From Glaciecola flavus (GTDB lineage Bacteria; Pseudomonadota; Gammaproteobacteria; Enterobacterales; Alteromonadaceae), in the NCBI RefSeq assembly GCF_042646125.1, contig NZ_JBHRSW010000005.1, positions 424,982 to 488,981 of the forward strand: a DNA stretch of 64,000 bases, read 5' to 3'. Of the stretch, positions 9,740 through 18,634 are shown in pieces (positions within the stretch are counted from its first letter, which is position 1; the number at the start of each line of letters is the position of its first letter). The notes below the pieces were generated by a model, which searched no databases, was not told the origin of the DNA, and worked only from the letters and a program-made list of their open reading frames with translations. The position numbers were made by a program, and so were the translations under genes.

Positions 9740-9992
9740 CATCGCTTAAGACATCCTTTACGTGCTTCAAATCCAATACTTCAATCTCTAAAGCCATTTG
9801 GATATAGAGAAACAGTTGCGCCCCCATAGACGCATTGTTTACTTTTGAGCGCAAGGTGCTCTCTGTTTGCGACACGCCAAGTGCCGCTAGCTTTTCCATC
9901 AACTGCTTATAGTTGACGCCTTTTTCTATCATTTGAGCGCGAACGATACGCCGTATTGTCTCTTTCATCTCTGGGGAATTAAATTGTGCCAT
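9729..9992 (-). CDS. DUF6471-type small helix-turn-helix-like protein
   Basis: 87 residues. The core VNYKQLMEKLAALGV...STLRSKVNNASMGAQLFL matches what I recall of the DUF6471 family, small bacterial proteins with an XRE-like helical arrangement of unproven function. An AGAGG ribosome site precedes the ATG. Its 3' end overlaps the diguanylate cyclase by 11 bp on the opposite strand. The gene is divergent from the band-7 gene, and the region between them carries phased repeats and a palindrome, so it may be an autoregulator. Confidence 0.6.
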   Translation of the reverse strand: MAQFNSPEMKETIRRIVRAQMIEKGVNYKQLMEKLAALGVSQTESTLRSKVNNASMGAQLFLYIQMALEIEVLDLKHVKDVLSDVKS

Positions 9993-10011
9993 AAAATACC
10001 TCTACACTTAT

Positions 10012-10058
10012 TTTGTCCAACATAATAGACAAATATTGACAAATATCAACAAATACTA
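10012..10058. repeat. Helically phased ACAAATA repeats with TTTGTC/GACAAA inverted pair
   Basis: Three near-identical units start exactly 10 bp apart: ACAAATATTG (10029), ACAAATATCA (10039) and ACAAATACTA (10049). TTTGTC at 10012-10017 and GACAAA at 10028-10033 form an inverted pair around the first unit. The location is between the DUF6471 gene (minus) and the band-7 gene (plus). One-turn spacing suggests cooperative protein binding on one face of the DNA or a bent promoter. Confidence 0.6.
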
Positions 10059-10070
10059 TAAATTGTCTCG

Positions 10071-10094
10071 AATAAAAGACGTATGTCTTTTATT
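10071..10094. promoter_or_regulatory. Perfect 10-bp inverted repeat, candidate operator
   Basis: AATAAAAGAC (10071-10080), spacer GTAT, GTCTTTTATT (10085-10094). The arms are perfectly complementary. The stem is AT-rich and lies about 50 bp upstream of the band-7 start, so an operator is more likely than a terminator. Confidence 0.6.
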
Positions 10095-10143
10095 ACAGTT
10101 AAATACACCTTGTTATTCCGGTAAATTTATGGAGAAATTGCAT

Positions 10144-11031
10144 ATGAATGATCATGTAGAAAAGATGAAACTAAATACAAAGAAGTTTGCTTCAATTGGC
10201 ATCATGGGTCTTTTGGGGCTTGTTGTCATATTTGGTTCTGTTTATACAGTTGAAGAAGGACACATAGGTATTGTAAAGCGATTTAATGAAGCCAAGTCCC
10301 AAGTTAACCCAGGCCTTCATTTCAAAGTTCCGTTTGTTGACTCGGTTGAGTCGATTGAAGTAAGAACCCGTAAAAACGAAGAAAAAATGTCGTCAAGTAC
10401 AAAAGAGCAAATGCCGGTTACGGTGCACGTGTCTGTGAACTGGACGGTAGATAAATCCTCTGCGCTTGATTTGTTTAGGCAGTATGGTGGTCTGACGCAA
10501 TTTGAGCAGCGTATACTTGACCCTCGCTTTAGGTCGGCAACAAAGGATGTGATTCCTCGCTTTGAAGCTGAACAATTAATACAAGATCGCGCCACCTCAA
10601 TTCAGTTAATAGAAAACAACTTAATTGAAGAGATGAAAAGCTTTCCTGTCGTGGTAGACAATATCCAAATTGAGAACATTATACTTCCTCCAAAATATAT
10701 TCAGTCGATAGAAACCAAGCAAACTGAAAAAAACTTAGCCGCGGCAGAAGAGCACAAACTTGAAAGGCAACGGCTAGAAGCACTTCGAGAAGTAAATACT
10801 GCTGACGCAAAAGCACAAGGGATTGTCAAAGTTGCCGAAGCAGAAGCGAATGCAATCCGATTAAAAGGTGAAGCAGAGGCCGCCGCTATAGCTGCGAAAG
10901 CAAAAGCACTGAAGGACAACCCCTTAATCGTCACCTTAACGGAGGCACAAAATTGGAATGGTCAACTTCCACAAACCGTACTTGGCGAAAGTGGCATGCC
11001 AATCCTAGACCTTAGGAATAAACAAAACTAA
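10144..11031 (+). CDS. Band-7/prohibitin (SPFH) membrane protein
   Basis: The ATG at 10144 is chosen because GGAG at 10131-10134 is well spaced; ATG 10129 and TTG 10036 lie further upstream without good ribosome sites. 295 residues. One N-terminal membrane segment (about 13-35) is followed by an SPFH domain (TVEEGHIGIVKRFNEAKSQV, NPGLHFKVPFVDSVE) and an Ala/Glu-rich coiled coil (VKVAEAEANAIRLKGEAEAA) typical of prohibitin-like proteins. Family members form large oligomeric rings on membranes and often assist proteases. A terminator-like hairpin follows. No NfeD or protease partner is adjacent. Confidence 0.88.
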   Translation: MNDHVEKMKLNTKKFASIGIMGLLGLVVIFGSVYTVEEGHIGIVKRFNEAKSQVNPGLHFKVPFVDSVESIEVRTRKNEEKMSSSTKEQMPVTVHVSVNWTVDKSSALDLFRQYGGLTQFEQRILDPRFRSATKDVIPRFEAEQLIQDRATSIQLIENNLIEEMKSFPVVVDNIQIENIILPPKYIQSIETKQTEKNLAAAEEHKLERQRLEALREVNTADAKAQGIVKVAEAEANAIRLKGEAEAAAIAAKAKALKDNPLIVTLTEAQNWNGQLPQTVLGESGMPILDLRNKQN

Positions 11032-11086
11032 GGCTCGAAGCAATAGACTTAGTTGTTTAGTAGCCATGTAAATATATGAAAAAGAT

Positions 11087-11117
11087 GAAGCTCTGTTATT
11101 GATTAGCAGGGCTTTTT
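11087..11117 (+). terminator. Rho-independent terminator of the band-7 gene
   Basis: AGCTCTG (11089-11095) pairs with CAGGGCT (11107-11113) with one G-U pair and an 11-nt loop, followed by TTTTT. Confidence 0.7.
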
Positions 11118-11289
11118 CATGGTTGCTACATACCACAGTCGGTCGGCATCAACTTGAAGGACAGGACAAAATAGATTTTCTATGGGAGCTATCTGATCAT
11201 TGTGCGTTGTATGGCGAAGTAGAGTAGATTGATTAGCCTGACGTAGCAGCTCTCATCTGAAGGCAACTGTGACGCACTAAAATTTAAAA

Positions 11290-11380
11290 TGGCGGAGAGA
11301 GAGGGATTCGAACCCTCGATACGCTACAAACGTATACACACTTTCCAGGCGTGCGCCTTCAGCCACTCAGCCATCTCTCC
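11290..11380 (-). tRNA. tRNA-Ser (GGA)
   Basis: Read on the minus strand: acceptor stem GGAGAGA (11380-11374) pairs with TCTCTCC, with discriminator G and an encoded CCA (11290-11292). The anticodon loop CTGGAAA gives anticodon GGA. The long variable arm and the 91-nt length are typical of tRNA-Ser, and the T-loop GGTTCGAATCC is intact. Confidence 0.96.
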
Positions 11381-11470
11381 GTTATTTTGTAGCGCGCGTA
11401 TACTAGGTAAAACTTCGACAGGTTGCAAGTCAGAATTTAGTATTACGCGCATAAACGCGGAAGATTTGCG

Positions 11471-12511
11471 CTATCCTTTCATTTCTGCAGCAAAACTCAA
11501 CATGCGATTCAATGGGATCATGGCTTTGTCGCGTAAATCCGCATCCACGAATATTTCACGTCCTGCCGGATGAGTTAACGCTTCTTTTAAAGCAACCAAG
11601 CCGTTCATTGCCATCCACGGGCAATGTGCACAACTTTTACAGCTTGCACCTTGTCCGGCAGTGGGCGCTTCTATGAACTCCTTATTGGGTTCGAGTTGCT
11701 GCATTTTGTAAAAGATGCCTTTGTCAGTTGCCACAATAAATTTTTTGTTGTCCATTGTTTGCGCAGCTTTAATTAGCTGTGAAGTAGAGCCAACTGCATC
11801 GGCCATATCAACAACACTTGCCGGTGACTCAGGGTGGACTAAAATTGCGGCATCTGGGTGCAAGTGTTTCGCCTTTTTTAATGCCTGTGAAGAAAACTCA
11901 TCGTGTACAATACACTCGCCATTCCACATCAACATGTCGGCACCCGTTTGCTTCTGGATGTACGCCCCTAAATGCCGATCGGGTCCCCAAATTATTTTTT
12001 TGCCTAAGCTATCTAAGTGTTCGACTATTTCTAACGCAATACTCGATGTTACTACCCAATCTGCGCGGGCTTTAACCGCTGCAGAGGTATTAGCATAAAC
12101 AACAACGGTGCGCTCAGGATGAGCGTCACAAAATTCCGTAAACTCTTTTTCGGGGCATCCAAGATCAAGTGAGCAAGTAGCCTCCAGTGTTGGCATGAAT
12201 ACACGCTTTTCAGGGCTAAGAATTTTAGCTGTCTCGCCCATAAACTTCACACCCGCAACGACTAAGGTTTGCTCCTTTGCATCGCGCCCAAATCGAGCCA
12301 TTTCTAAAGAATCTGCTACGCATCCACCAGTATCTTCTGCCAAGGCTTGAATAATGGGGTCAGTGTAATAATGCGCTACCAATGTCGCCTGTTTCTGTTT
12401 CAGCAACAATTTGATGTCGCTAATTAATGCTTGCTCGCGATCAAAACTGAGTTTTACGGGCTTGTCAGGAAAAGGATAGTCAATCGGCGCAATTCGCGTG
12501 GCTAAAGTCAT
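11471..12511 (-). CDS. nadA: Quinolinate synthase A
   Basis: It condenses iminoaspartate with dihydroxyacetone phosphate to give quinolinate in NAD biosynthesis, using a [4Fe-4S] cluster. Start ATG at 12511 (MTLATRIAPIDYPFPDKP) is preferred over GTG 12538 because it aligns with the family N-terminus. 346 residues. Motifs seen: VAHYYTDPIIQALAEDTGG, and cysteines in ATCSLDLGCP, WNGEC and SCKSCAHCPWM that include the three cluster ligands. It lies between tRNA-Ser and tRNA-Lys; in E. coli nadA also follows the tRNA-Lys cluster downstream of tol-pal-cpoB. Confidence 0.97.
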   Translation of the reverse strand: MTLATRIAPIDYPFPDKPVKLSFDREQALISDIKLLLKQKQATLVAHYYTDPIIQALAEDTGGCVADSLEMARFGRDAKEQTLVVAGVKFMGETAKILSPEKRVFMPTLEATCSLDLGCPEKEFTEFCDAHPERTVVVYANTSAAVKARADWVVTSSIALEIVEHLDSLGKKIIWGPDRHLGAYIQKQTGADMLMWNGECIVHDEFSSQALKKAKHLHPDAAILVHPESPASVVDMADAVGSTSQLIKAAQTMDNKKFIVATDKGIFYKMQQLEPNKEFIEAPTAGQGASCKSCAHCPWMAMNGLVALKEALTHPAGREIFVDADLRDKAMIPLNRMLSFAAEMKG

Positions 12512-12617
12512 AGTCAAAATAATGAGTTGATGATGCACTAATTATACACTTAGGTAATAAAAAGTTCATTTTGTTGATGTAAAAATAGAACGATAAGGGA
12601 AAAAGTGTGTATCAACG

Positions 12618-12693
12618 TGGTGGGTCGTGCTGGATTCGAACCAGCGACCAATTGATTAAAAGTCAACTGCTCTACCAACTGAGCTAACGACCC
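12618..12693 (-). tRNA. tRNA-Lys (TTT), copy 1
   Basis: Minus-strand cloverleaf with acceptor GGGTCGT/ACGACCC, discriminator A, encoded CCA and anticodon loop ACTTTTA (TTT). 76 nt. It is identical over its whole length to the copy at 36514-36589, in the same orientation, and marks one edge of the island. Confidence 0.97.
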
Positions 12694-12933
12694 CCATCGA
12701 TTAATATTTTAGATTGCCTTTGTCGAAAAACTAGTTTTTAAAAGCAAACCAGCTTGAAGCCTCTCTAAAGCGGCGTGCATATTAATGTTAGAACAACAAC
12801 AATGCAAGCTTGAATCCTAATTTTTTGAGATTTTTGCTTTGAATGCCTAAATATCAGTCAGCTACACTGGCAAACATACTCATTTTGTTACACCGTAAAT
12901 ATGACACACCAGTGTGCAGCTTTTAAAATGGCC

Positions 12934-14793
12934 TCAGTCGAAACCAACAAATTTGTTATCATCGGCAATGATCACATTATCGCTGTGCTTGACCCTGAAA
13001 AAGGGTTCTGTCGTCAGTTCTCTCTCAGGAAATGCGGTCGTTTTATTTATCGTGTTATTAGTAAAACGAAGGTTTTCGACAGAAAAAATATCTAATATCA
13101 AACGTTCATCAAATACATTAAAAGTATTGTTTTCAATGAGGATGTTTTTGTTATAGCGTACCTCAGCCTGAAACGCCTTTTCGATACCGGCATCGACATC
13201 AATGATTGCCTTTCCCCAAACACTAAACAAGCTGTTATCAAAGACATTATTGCGAATGGTCACGTCAGTCACACCGCCTTGTTCGTACCAATTGACCGCA
13301 TCACCTTCAAACAATAGGGCTGCGCCGGGAACGTGGAAATAGTTGTCTTCCACTATGGTTTTACCGCGACAATTGAGTAACATGCCTCGCGCCCTATTCC
13401 TGCGGATCGTATTACCTTTAATATGTACGAAAGGATAATCTCTAATCTCTGAAATTGAGTCACCGGGTTTAATACGACTATCGATAGGCTTATCAAAGCG
13501 TACTAAATTGATTTCTTTGTTGATGCGAGTAACACTTTGTATTGTATTAGTGCCATATGTTCTGAGGCTTTTTCCGTGCACAAGCTCCATTTCATCACCC
13601 ACATCAATAAAATCAAAGCCCCATTGCTGAGGATGCATCGTTTTAATATAAGCAGTGTGTTCGTCTAGTAGCTCATAAAACATGGCATATATACCATGTA
13701 TATTTGTGGCGTCATCTTGTTGATTCTCAAATAGGTTATTAATCAAGGCTACTTTGCCAGTGCAGTTGTTAAAATGCGTGGCGTCTGCGGTTGCGCTAAT
13801 GATCCTGCCCTCTGATGGCGTCACTTTACTATTTTGCATCGTGAAATTGTGACAACGTTGGCCAAGTACCCCCATGCCACCAGCATGATAAATCGTAATA
13901 TTGTCAAGCAGTACCTCACTACTGTCTGACACAACAAAGCCCGGAAACCTGCGGTATTTTGAACTAAATGTCATAATATTGCCGACTGTGCCTTTTAACA
14001 CGGGATGAAAAATTCTTATATTTCGATGCCCTTCTAATTTTTTAGCACTTAACCAATGCCCACTGTGTAAGTCTCCGGCCATGTAGGGCGTGGCTCTGGT
14101 TTCTGGGTCATATTCAAGCATGCGCTTGAATGCATACTCTTCTGCTTTTTTAGTCGTCAGTCGCCTTTCCAACTTTATGTTTTTTTCAATTTTAGACGGT
14201 CGAATATCGTCCGCAGCCAAAAATTCAAGTATTCCCGCTGCGTTGATACGAAAAGGAAAGATTTCAGGAATATGTAAATCCATGTAACCATCACCTACCG
14301 CTAGTATTTTTCCTTCGCTGTGAAACGCGCGATAAAAATCAATACTAAAATTGCGTAAGGTGATATTGGCAGAATCTTGTAAAATAAAAGGGTTAATCCC
14401 GCCGTGAAAAACGAAGTCAGCGCCCTGCCCGTCAATTTCTATGTTATTTGCGCCAAATAAGGGGAATACCACTCGTTTAAGGCCTTCATCGTTGTTGCTA
14501 ATGAAAGTATAAGCTTCATGCGCCATTTCAGGATAAAAATGGTAGGTGCCTGGAGCAAAGACAATTTTTTTATTTCCACTTCGCACTGCTTTCTCGATAA
14601 GCTCGACGACGGCTCGCGTGCTATCTTGCTTTGTATTTGGCACAATACCGTGCTCTTTTGTGTATAGCACCTCTACATCTGCGCCTTGTAAAGCATAGAC
14701 GGAACTAGAGAAGACCAAGGAAAAAAACAAAACAACAGCAAGTATTCGAATACTATCACTAGTTGAAAAGACGTTTGTAAATCTACAAGACAT
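12934..14793 (-). CDS. GH110-type alpha-1,3-galactosidase (right-handed beta-helix)
   Basis: The ATG at 14793 is used; the frame runs two codons further to a TTG. 619 residues with a signal peptide ending near VYA. The protein is a right-handed parallel beta-helix with repeated N-rich strands (ITLRNFSID, VALINNLFEN, VTIRNNVFDNS). ADATHF (D337) and QQDDATNIHG (D360, D361) match, as I recall, the three catalytic aspartates and their spacing in GH110 enzymes, which remove terminal alpha-1,3-galactose, including from lambda-carrageenan oligosaccharides. It is divergent from a sulfatase. Another beta-helix hydrolase family is the main alternative. Confidence 0.75.
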   Translation of the reverse strand: MSCRFTNVFSTSDSIRILAVVLFFSLVFSSSVYALQGADVEVLYTKEHGIVPNTKQDSTRAVVELIEKAVRSGNKKIVFAPGTYHFYPEMAHEAYTFISNNDEGLKRVVFPLFGANNIEIDGQGADFVFHGGINPFILQDSANITLRNFSIDFYRAFHSEGKILAVGDGYMDLHIPEIFPFRINAAGILEFLAADDIRPSKIEKNIKLERRLTTKKAEEYAFKRMLEYDPETRATPYMAGDLHSGHWLSAKKLEGHRNIRIFHPVLKGTVGNIMTFSSKYRRFPGFVVSDSSEVLLDNITIYHAGGMGVLGQRCHNFTMQNSKVTPSEGRIISATADATHFNNCTGKVALINNLFENQQDDATNIHGIYAMFYELLDEHTAYIKTMHPQQWGFDFIDVGDEMELVHGKSLRTYGTNTIQSVTRINKEINLVRFDKPIDSRIKPGDSISEIRDYPFVHIKGNTIRRNRARGMLLNCRGKTIVEDNYFHVPGAALLFEGDAVNWYEQGGVTDVTIRNNVFDNSLFSVWGKAIIDVDAGIEKAFQAEVRYNKNILIENNTFNVFDERLILDIFSVENLRFTNNTINKTTAFPERELTTEPFFRVKHSDNVIIADDNKFVGFD

Positions 14794-14944
14794 GAGCAAA
14801 TTCCGTTGAACGCTGCCTCACTCGAGCACACAGTGGTCGGCACTACAGCATAGTTGAACAAGGTTATATTGAATTTCTTAGGGAAAGCACTTTCGTGCCT
14901 ACTCTATTTATCCTGTCTATTAAATCAATTTTCATAACAGCTTC

Positions 14945-14969
14945 AATTGTTAAAATTTGTTTAACAATT
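14945..14969. promoter_or_regulatory. Inverted repeat in GH110/sulfatase divergent region
   Basis: AATTGTTAAA (14945-14954), spacer ATTTG, TTTAACAATT (14960-14969). The perfect 10-bp arms lie between two divergent island genes, so this is a plausible regulator site. Confidence 0.5.
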
Positions 14970-15001
14970 AATTTAATTGTGTAATATTTTAGACACCCAA
15001 A

Positions 15002-15015
15002 GGAGAGCGCTCTCC
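15002..15015. promoter_or_regulatory. GGAGAGCGCTCTCC palindrome, candidate LacI-family operator
   Basis: A perfect 14-bp palindrome with the central GCGC seen in many LacI/GalR operators, 36 bp upstream of the first sulfatase start. The LacI-type gene at 18984 is the obvious candidate binder. Confidence 0.55.
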
Positions 15016-15051
15016 CGCTTATAAAATATAACTTTACTAGAAGGACTCAAC

Positions 15052-16614
15052 ATGGCACATGCAAACATGAAAAGAGTAAATTTTTTGTTATTTTTTGTCT
15101 TGTTTGTAACGAGCTGTGGCCAGCATGATGTGCAGACAACAATCGCAACAGACAAACCATCCGCGCCCCCCAACATCATTTGGGTAGTTTTGGAAGATAT
15201 ATCAACCGACCTCGGCACTTATGGACATCCGATTGTTAAAACCCCGAATTTGGATAAAATTGCGTCACAAGGAATAGTATTCGAGAATGCCTTTTCGACA
15301 TCGTCGGTGTGCTCACCCTCGCGCTCAGCGTTTTTTACCGGTATGCATCAAACTAGCATTGGTGCTCATCATCATCGCAGTCATCTCGACGATGGCTATG
15401 CGTTGCCGGAACACGTAAAAATGCTTTCAGAGTATCTACGTGAAGCCGACTATTTCAGCCTACTACTTGGCCCAAAACAGAAAACTGACTTTAACTTTAG
15501 TCATGTTACTCAAGCCTTCGACGCCACTGACGGCGAAATTAAGTATTCTGGCGGCGCTTACACACACGCACCGACCGAAACAAAATATTTAGACGGATCC
15601 GCATGGCAAGCATACAAACAACAAGCTAAAAATAAGCCTTTTTTCGCTCAAATTAATTTTACCGAGTCACATCGCACATTTGTTGCAGATAGAACCCAGC
15701 CCATTAATATTGAGGATGTGTCTCCACCATCGTATTACCCTGATCACAATATCGTTAAACGAGACTGGGCGCTTTATTTAGAGACTATCCAAATGGTTGA
15801 TAAAAAGGTGGGCAATCTTTTTGCAGAACTAAAAGCGCAAAACGCGCTAGACAATACCATAGTCTTCATTTTTGGTGATCATGGTCGCGCCATGTTGCGC
15901 GATAAACAATGGCTATATGACGGTGGTCTGCATGTGCCATTTATTGTATGGGGCAAAGGTATTGAGCAAGGTCAACGGTCAACAGACATGCTTAGCTTGA
16001 TAGATGTGGCTCCCTCGACATTGGCTTTGGCAGGGATAGACGTACCAGAACATATGGAAGGCAAAGTTATCGTTGGTAAACAAAAACAGAGTGTTGAATA
16101 TGTTTATGCGCAGCGTGACCGCTGTGATGAAACAGATGATCGCATTAGAGCAGTTATTGGCAAAGATTTTCACTACATAAGAAACTTCATGCCTGACAAG
16201 CCTTACACTCAATTTAATGCTTACAAAAAACTTCAATATCCCGTATTAACGCTAATGCAAAAGATGCACGAAGAAAACACGCTGAACAGTGTACAAGCGG
16301 CATTTTTTGCTGCAAGAAAACCACTAGAAGAACTGTATGATCGTCACAATGATCCAGAGCAAATCAATAACCTCGCAAACGATCCCAAATATGCCAATGT
16401 CTTGTCGCAATATCGAATAGCCTTAGTAAAATGGCAAGAACAAAGTGGTGATATGGGTATGGTCGAAGAGGCACAAAGTGTAAAAGATTATTGGGATAAC
16501 TTTTTCGAAGAGCACTACGCTGCACAAATGGCCAAACGCGGATTATCGACAGACATTGATCATGACAGCTACCTTGCTTGGTGGGATACATTTTTACTTG
16601 AACTAGGCAAATAG
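15052..16614 (+). CDS. Sulfatase lipoprotein (type I, formylglycine)
   Basis: 520 residues. AAGGA precedes the ATG at good spacing. The N-terminus is a lipoprotein signal ending FVTSC (C22). The catalytic signature CSPSRSAFFTG has C87 as the residue to be oxidised to formylglycine. Other features are the metal-binding NIIWVVLEDIS near residue 41 and IFGDHGRAM. It hydrolyses sulfate esters, here probably from carrageenan oligosaccharides at the outer membrane. It is divergent from GH110 and convergent with the next sulfatase across a hairpin. Substrate position (2-O or 6-O) cannot be told from sequence alone. Confidence 0.9.
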   Translation: MAHANMKRVNFLLFFVLFVTSCGQHDVQTTIATDKPSAPPNIIWVVLEDISTDLGTYGHPIVKTPNLDKIASQGIVFENAFSTSSVCSPSRSAFFTGMHQTSIGAHHHRSHLDDGYALPEHVKMLSEYLREADYFSLLLGPKQKTDFNFSHVTQAFDATDGEIKYSGGAYTHAPTETKYLDGSAWQAYKQQAKNKPFFAQINFTESHRTFVADRTQPINIEDVSPPSYYPDHNIVKRDWALYLETIQMVDKKVGNLFAELKAQNALDNTIVFIFGDHGRAMLRDKQWLYDGGLHVPFIVWGKGIEQGQRSTDMLSLIDVAPSTLALAGIDVPEHMEGKVIVGKQKQSVEYVYAQRDRCDETDDRIRAVIGKDFHYIRNFMPDKPYTQFNAYKKLQYPVLTLMQKMHEENTLNSVQAAFFAARKPLEELYDRHNDPEQINNLANDPKYANVLSQYRIALVKWQEQSGDMGMVEEAQSVKDYWDNFFEEHYAAQMAKRGLSTDIDHDSYLAWWDTFLLELGK

Positions 16615-16624
16615 TTAGCGAATT

Positions 16625-16660
16625 GAGTGAAGTACAAGGCTTCCTTGCCTGTACTACTCT
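16625..16660. terminator. Bidirectional terminator between convergent sulfatases
   Basis: AGTACAAGGC (16631-16640) pairs with GCCTGTACT (16647-16655) with one bulged A, extended by outer GAG/CTC. A T-rich stretch follows on the plus strand. Confidence 0.65.
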
Positions 16661-16665
16661 CAGAT

Positions 16666-18579
16666 TTATTTTTTGGCTAAATACCTCAGTCGAGTATTTA
16701 GCCAGTAACTCACATTAAATTGTTGATCGTAATTGTCATCCCCTTTCTTCGGCTTTTGCCAAGCCTCTCTTGTAGGGATATCGAAATAAAACCCTTTGGC
16801 CTCATGCAGTACAGCCGCTATGTTCATGATTTCTAAAACAAGTATTTTGTCATCTGTCGCGTTGATATAGCTAAGTAGAGGAGCTACAGGATCGAAGTCA
16901 GAAGTAAGCGTTAAAAATTCGATTGCTCGGGCTTTTACCAAGATATTGGGTTCGGTTGACAACATTTGCTTTACTGTCGTTTGCAGGGAGATTGCTTTAT
17001 CACCAAAAGCTGACAAGTTAATCAGTGCCCAGTATCTCTCCCACGGCCTGTCTGATTTCAAGGCATTGAGTAGTTGGCTTTTTACTTGTTCAAAATCTTT
17101 CAATTGCAAGTTAGCAATGTCCATTAGTGTCTGCATTTCCGCACGATTCTTTTTAGCAAAAGCCATGGGGTCGTTCGCGGCATACTTAACAAGCCAATAC
17201 TCAGGGTAAAAACCAAGGTCTCCTTTATCTAGCATATGCGCAAACAAAGCGGTTCTCATGTCATTCGCGACTGTAGAAAGGTCTGCTTGATCGATTAGAT
17301 TTTTGGTTTCGTGGGGATCTGTTTTCAAGTCATATAACGCTTCTGCTGGCTTTTTCTCAAAAAAACTGGATTGAATGCTATTTAACTTTCCAGCTTCAAA
17401 CAGTGCTTTCCACTCTCTAAATGCATATTGTTTGTAGCGATATTCGTTGAAAAGGCCGTCTGTGTTCATGGGTGTAAAATGACGAACATATTTGTAACGC
17501 CCCTTTCTATACGCACGTACAAAGTCGTACTTTTCATCAAACCTATCCGCATACGACCAACTACTATCGCGGCTTGACACGTCTTTTTCTGTCACCCCTT
17601 TACCCAAAAACGGCTTGCCATCATAAGAGTCGAGTAGTGGCAATCCAGCCAAATTTGCCAATGTTGGCGCAAAATCGACAAAATTTAGCACACCGTGTTG
17701 ACGAGTATCTGTGTTAACTTGTTTATCCTCATAGACCAGATGTTTAAAGTTTTCTGGGATCCTCACGACTAGAGGAACGTGTAAGCCCCTCTGATTGATA
17801 TAGCCTTTACTGCCAGGTAAAACACCACCGTGATCGCCGAAATAAAAAATAAAGGTATCTTCTAATAAATCATCTGCTTTTAACTTTGCAATAACTTCAG
17901 CTATCTCTTTATCAACCGCCGTGTGTCTATCCAAATACCTTGCATAAGTGTAGCGAAACACCTCGGTGTCTGGGTAATAGGGCGGTAATGTCACCTCGTC
18001 TACTGAATGCGCCGTTGCTTTTGTACCCACATCAGACTCAGGGAAATGTAAGTTTTTCTCATGTGTGGTAGACCAACTTTGCATATAGAAAAACGCTTGC
18101 CCTGGTTTACGTTTACGCCAAGTTGCCGATGTGCCACTTTCATTCCAAATTGACGATGGTGCTGTAGTGACAAAATTAAAATCCGTTTTAAAGTTGTTAG
18201 CCGTGTAGTAGCCGTTATCCATTAAATATTTGCTTATTGGTACAACTGACTCTGGCAAGGGCACAGGTGAAAATTTCCGATGATAGTTCAACATTAACTT
18301 GGGAGTTTCTATGCCAGTAGCCAAAGTCGTGCGGGCGGTGGAGCATACAGGCGTGTTTGAAAAAACCTGATGATAACTTATTCCGTCTTTTGCCAAGGCT
18401 TCCACAGAGGGCATGGCTGCGCCGGTGGGATTAAATAGTTTGATATATTGAGGGGAGTTGTCCTCGCTGACTAGCCACACGAAATTTGGTTTCTTTTCCA
18501 CTGCTGCTACAGATATACTAAAAGCGTTTGCTGCAACAATACATAATAGTTGAAAGCAGACAATCCATTTCTTCATCAT
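16666..18579 (-). CDS. Periplasmic sulfatase with C-terminal HEAT-like extension and CxTxR signature
   Basis: The start is ATG 18579 (MMKKWIVCF...), a proper signal peptide; the longer frame to 18723 runs through an inverted repeat and is rejected. 637 residues. The sulfatase core spans about 30-480, with PNFVWLVSEDNS, CSTARTTLATG (C79) and FYFGDHGGVLPG. The third position of the C-x-P/A-x-R signature is Thr, which is unusual. About 150 C-terminal residues look like helical HEAT-type repeats (RPWERYWALINLSAFGDKA). It ends convergent with the first sulfatase and probably desulfates imported oligosaccharides in the periplasm. Confidence 0.88.
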   Translation of the reverse strand: MMKKWIVCFQLLCIVAANAFSISVAAVEKKPNFVWLVSEDNSPQYIKLFNPTGAAMPSVEALAKDGISYHQVFSNTPVCSTARTTLATGIETPKLMLNYHRKFSPVPLPESVVPISKYLMDNGYYTANNFKTDFNFVTTAPSSIWNESGTSATWRKRKPGQAFFYMQSWSTTHEKNLHFPESDVGTKATAHSVDEVTLPPYYPDTEVFRYTYARYLDRHTAVDKEIAEVIAKLKADDLLEDTFIFYFGDHGGVLPGSKGYINQRGLHVPLVVRIPENFKHLVYEDKQVNTDTRQHGVLNFVDFAPTLANLAGLPLLDSYDGKPFLGKGVTEKDVSSRDSSWSYADRFDEKYDFVRAYRKGRYKYVRHFTPMNTDGLFNEYRYKQYAFREWKALFEAGKLNSIQSSFFEKKPAEALYDLKTDPHETKNLIDQADLSTVANDMRTALFAHMLDKGDLGFYPEYWLVKYAANDPMAFAKKNRAEMQTLMDIANLQLKDFEQVKSQLLNALKSDRPWERYWALINLSAFGDKAISLQTTVKQMLSTEPNILVKARAIEFLTLTSDFDPVAPLLSYINATDDKILVLEIMNIAAVLHEAKGFYFDIPTREAWQKPKKGDDNYDQQFNVSYWLNTRLRYLAKK

Positions 18580-18634
18580 AACGTTCTCTACACTTTGCAA
18601 TTCCTGACTCAGCGCGGCATTCGACGAAGCTTCG

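Noticed and set aside
12904..12917. CACAC-CA-GTGTG hairpin as the GH110 terminator
   Set aside because: The stem is only 5 bp with no clear T-tract, too weak to call.
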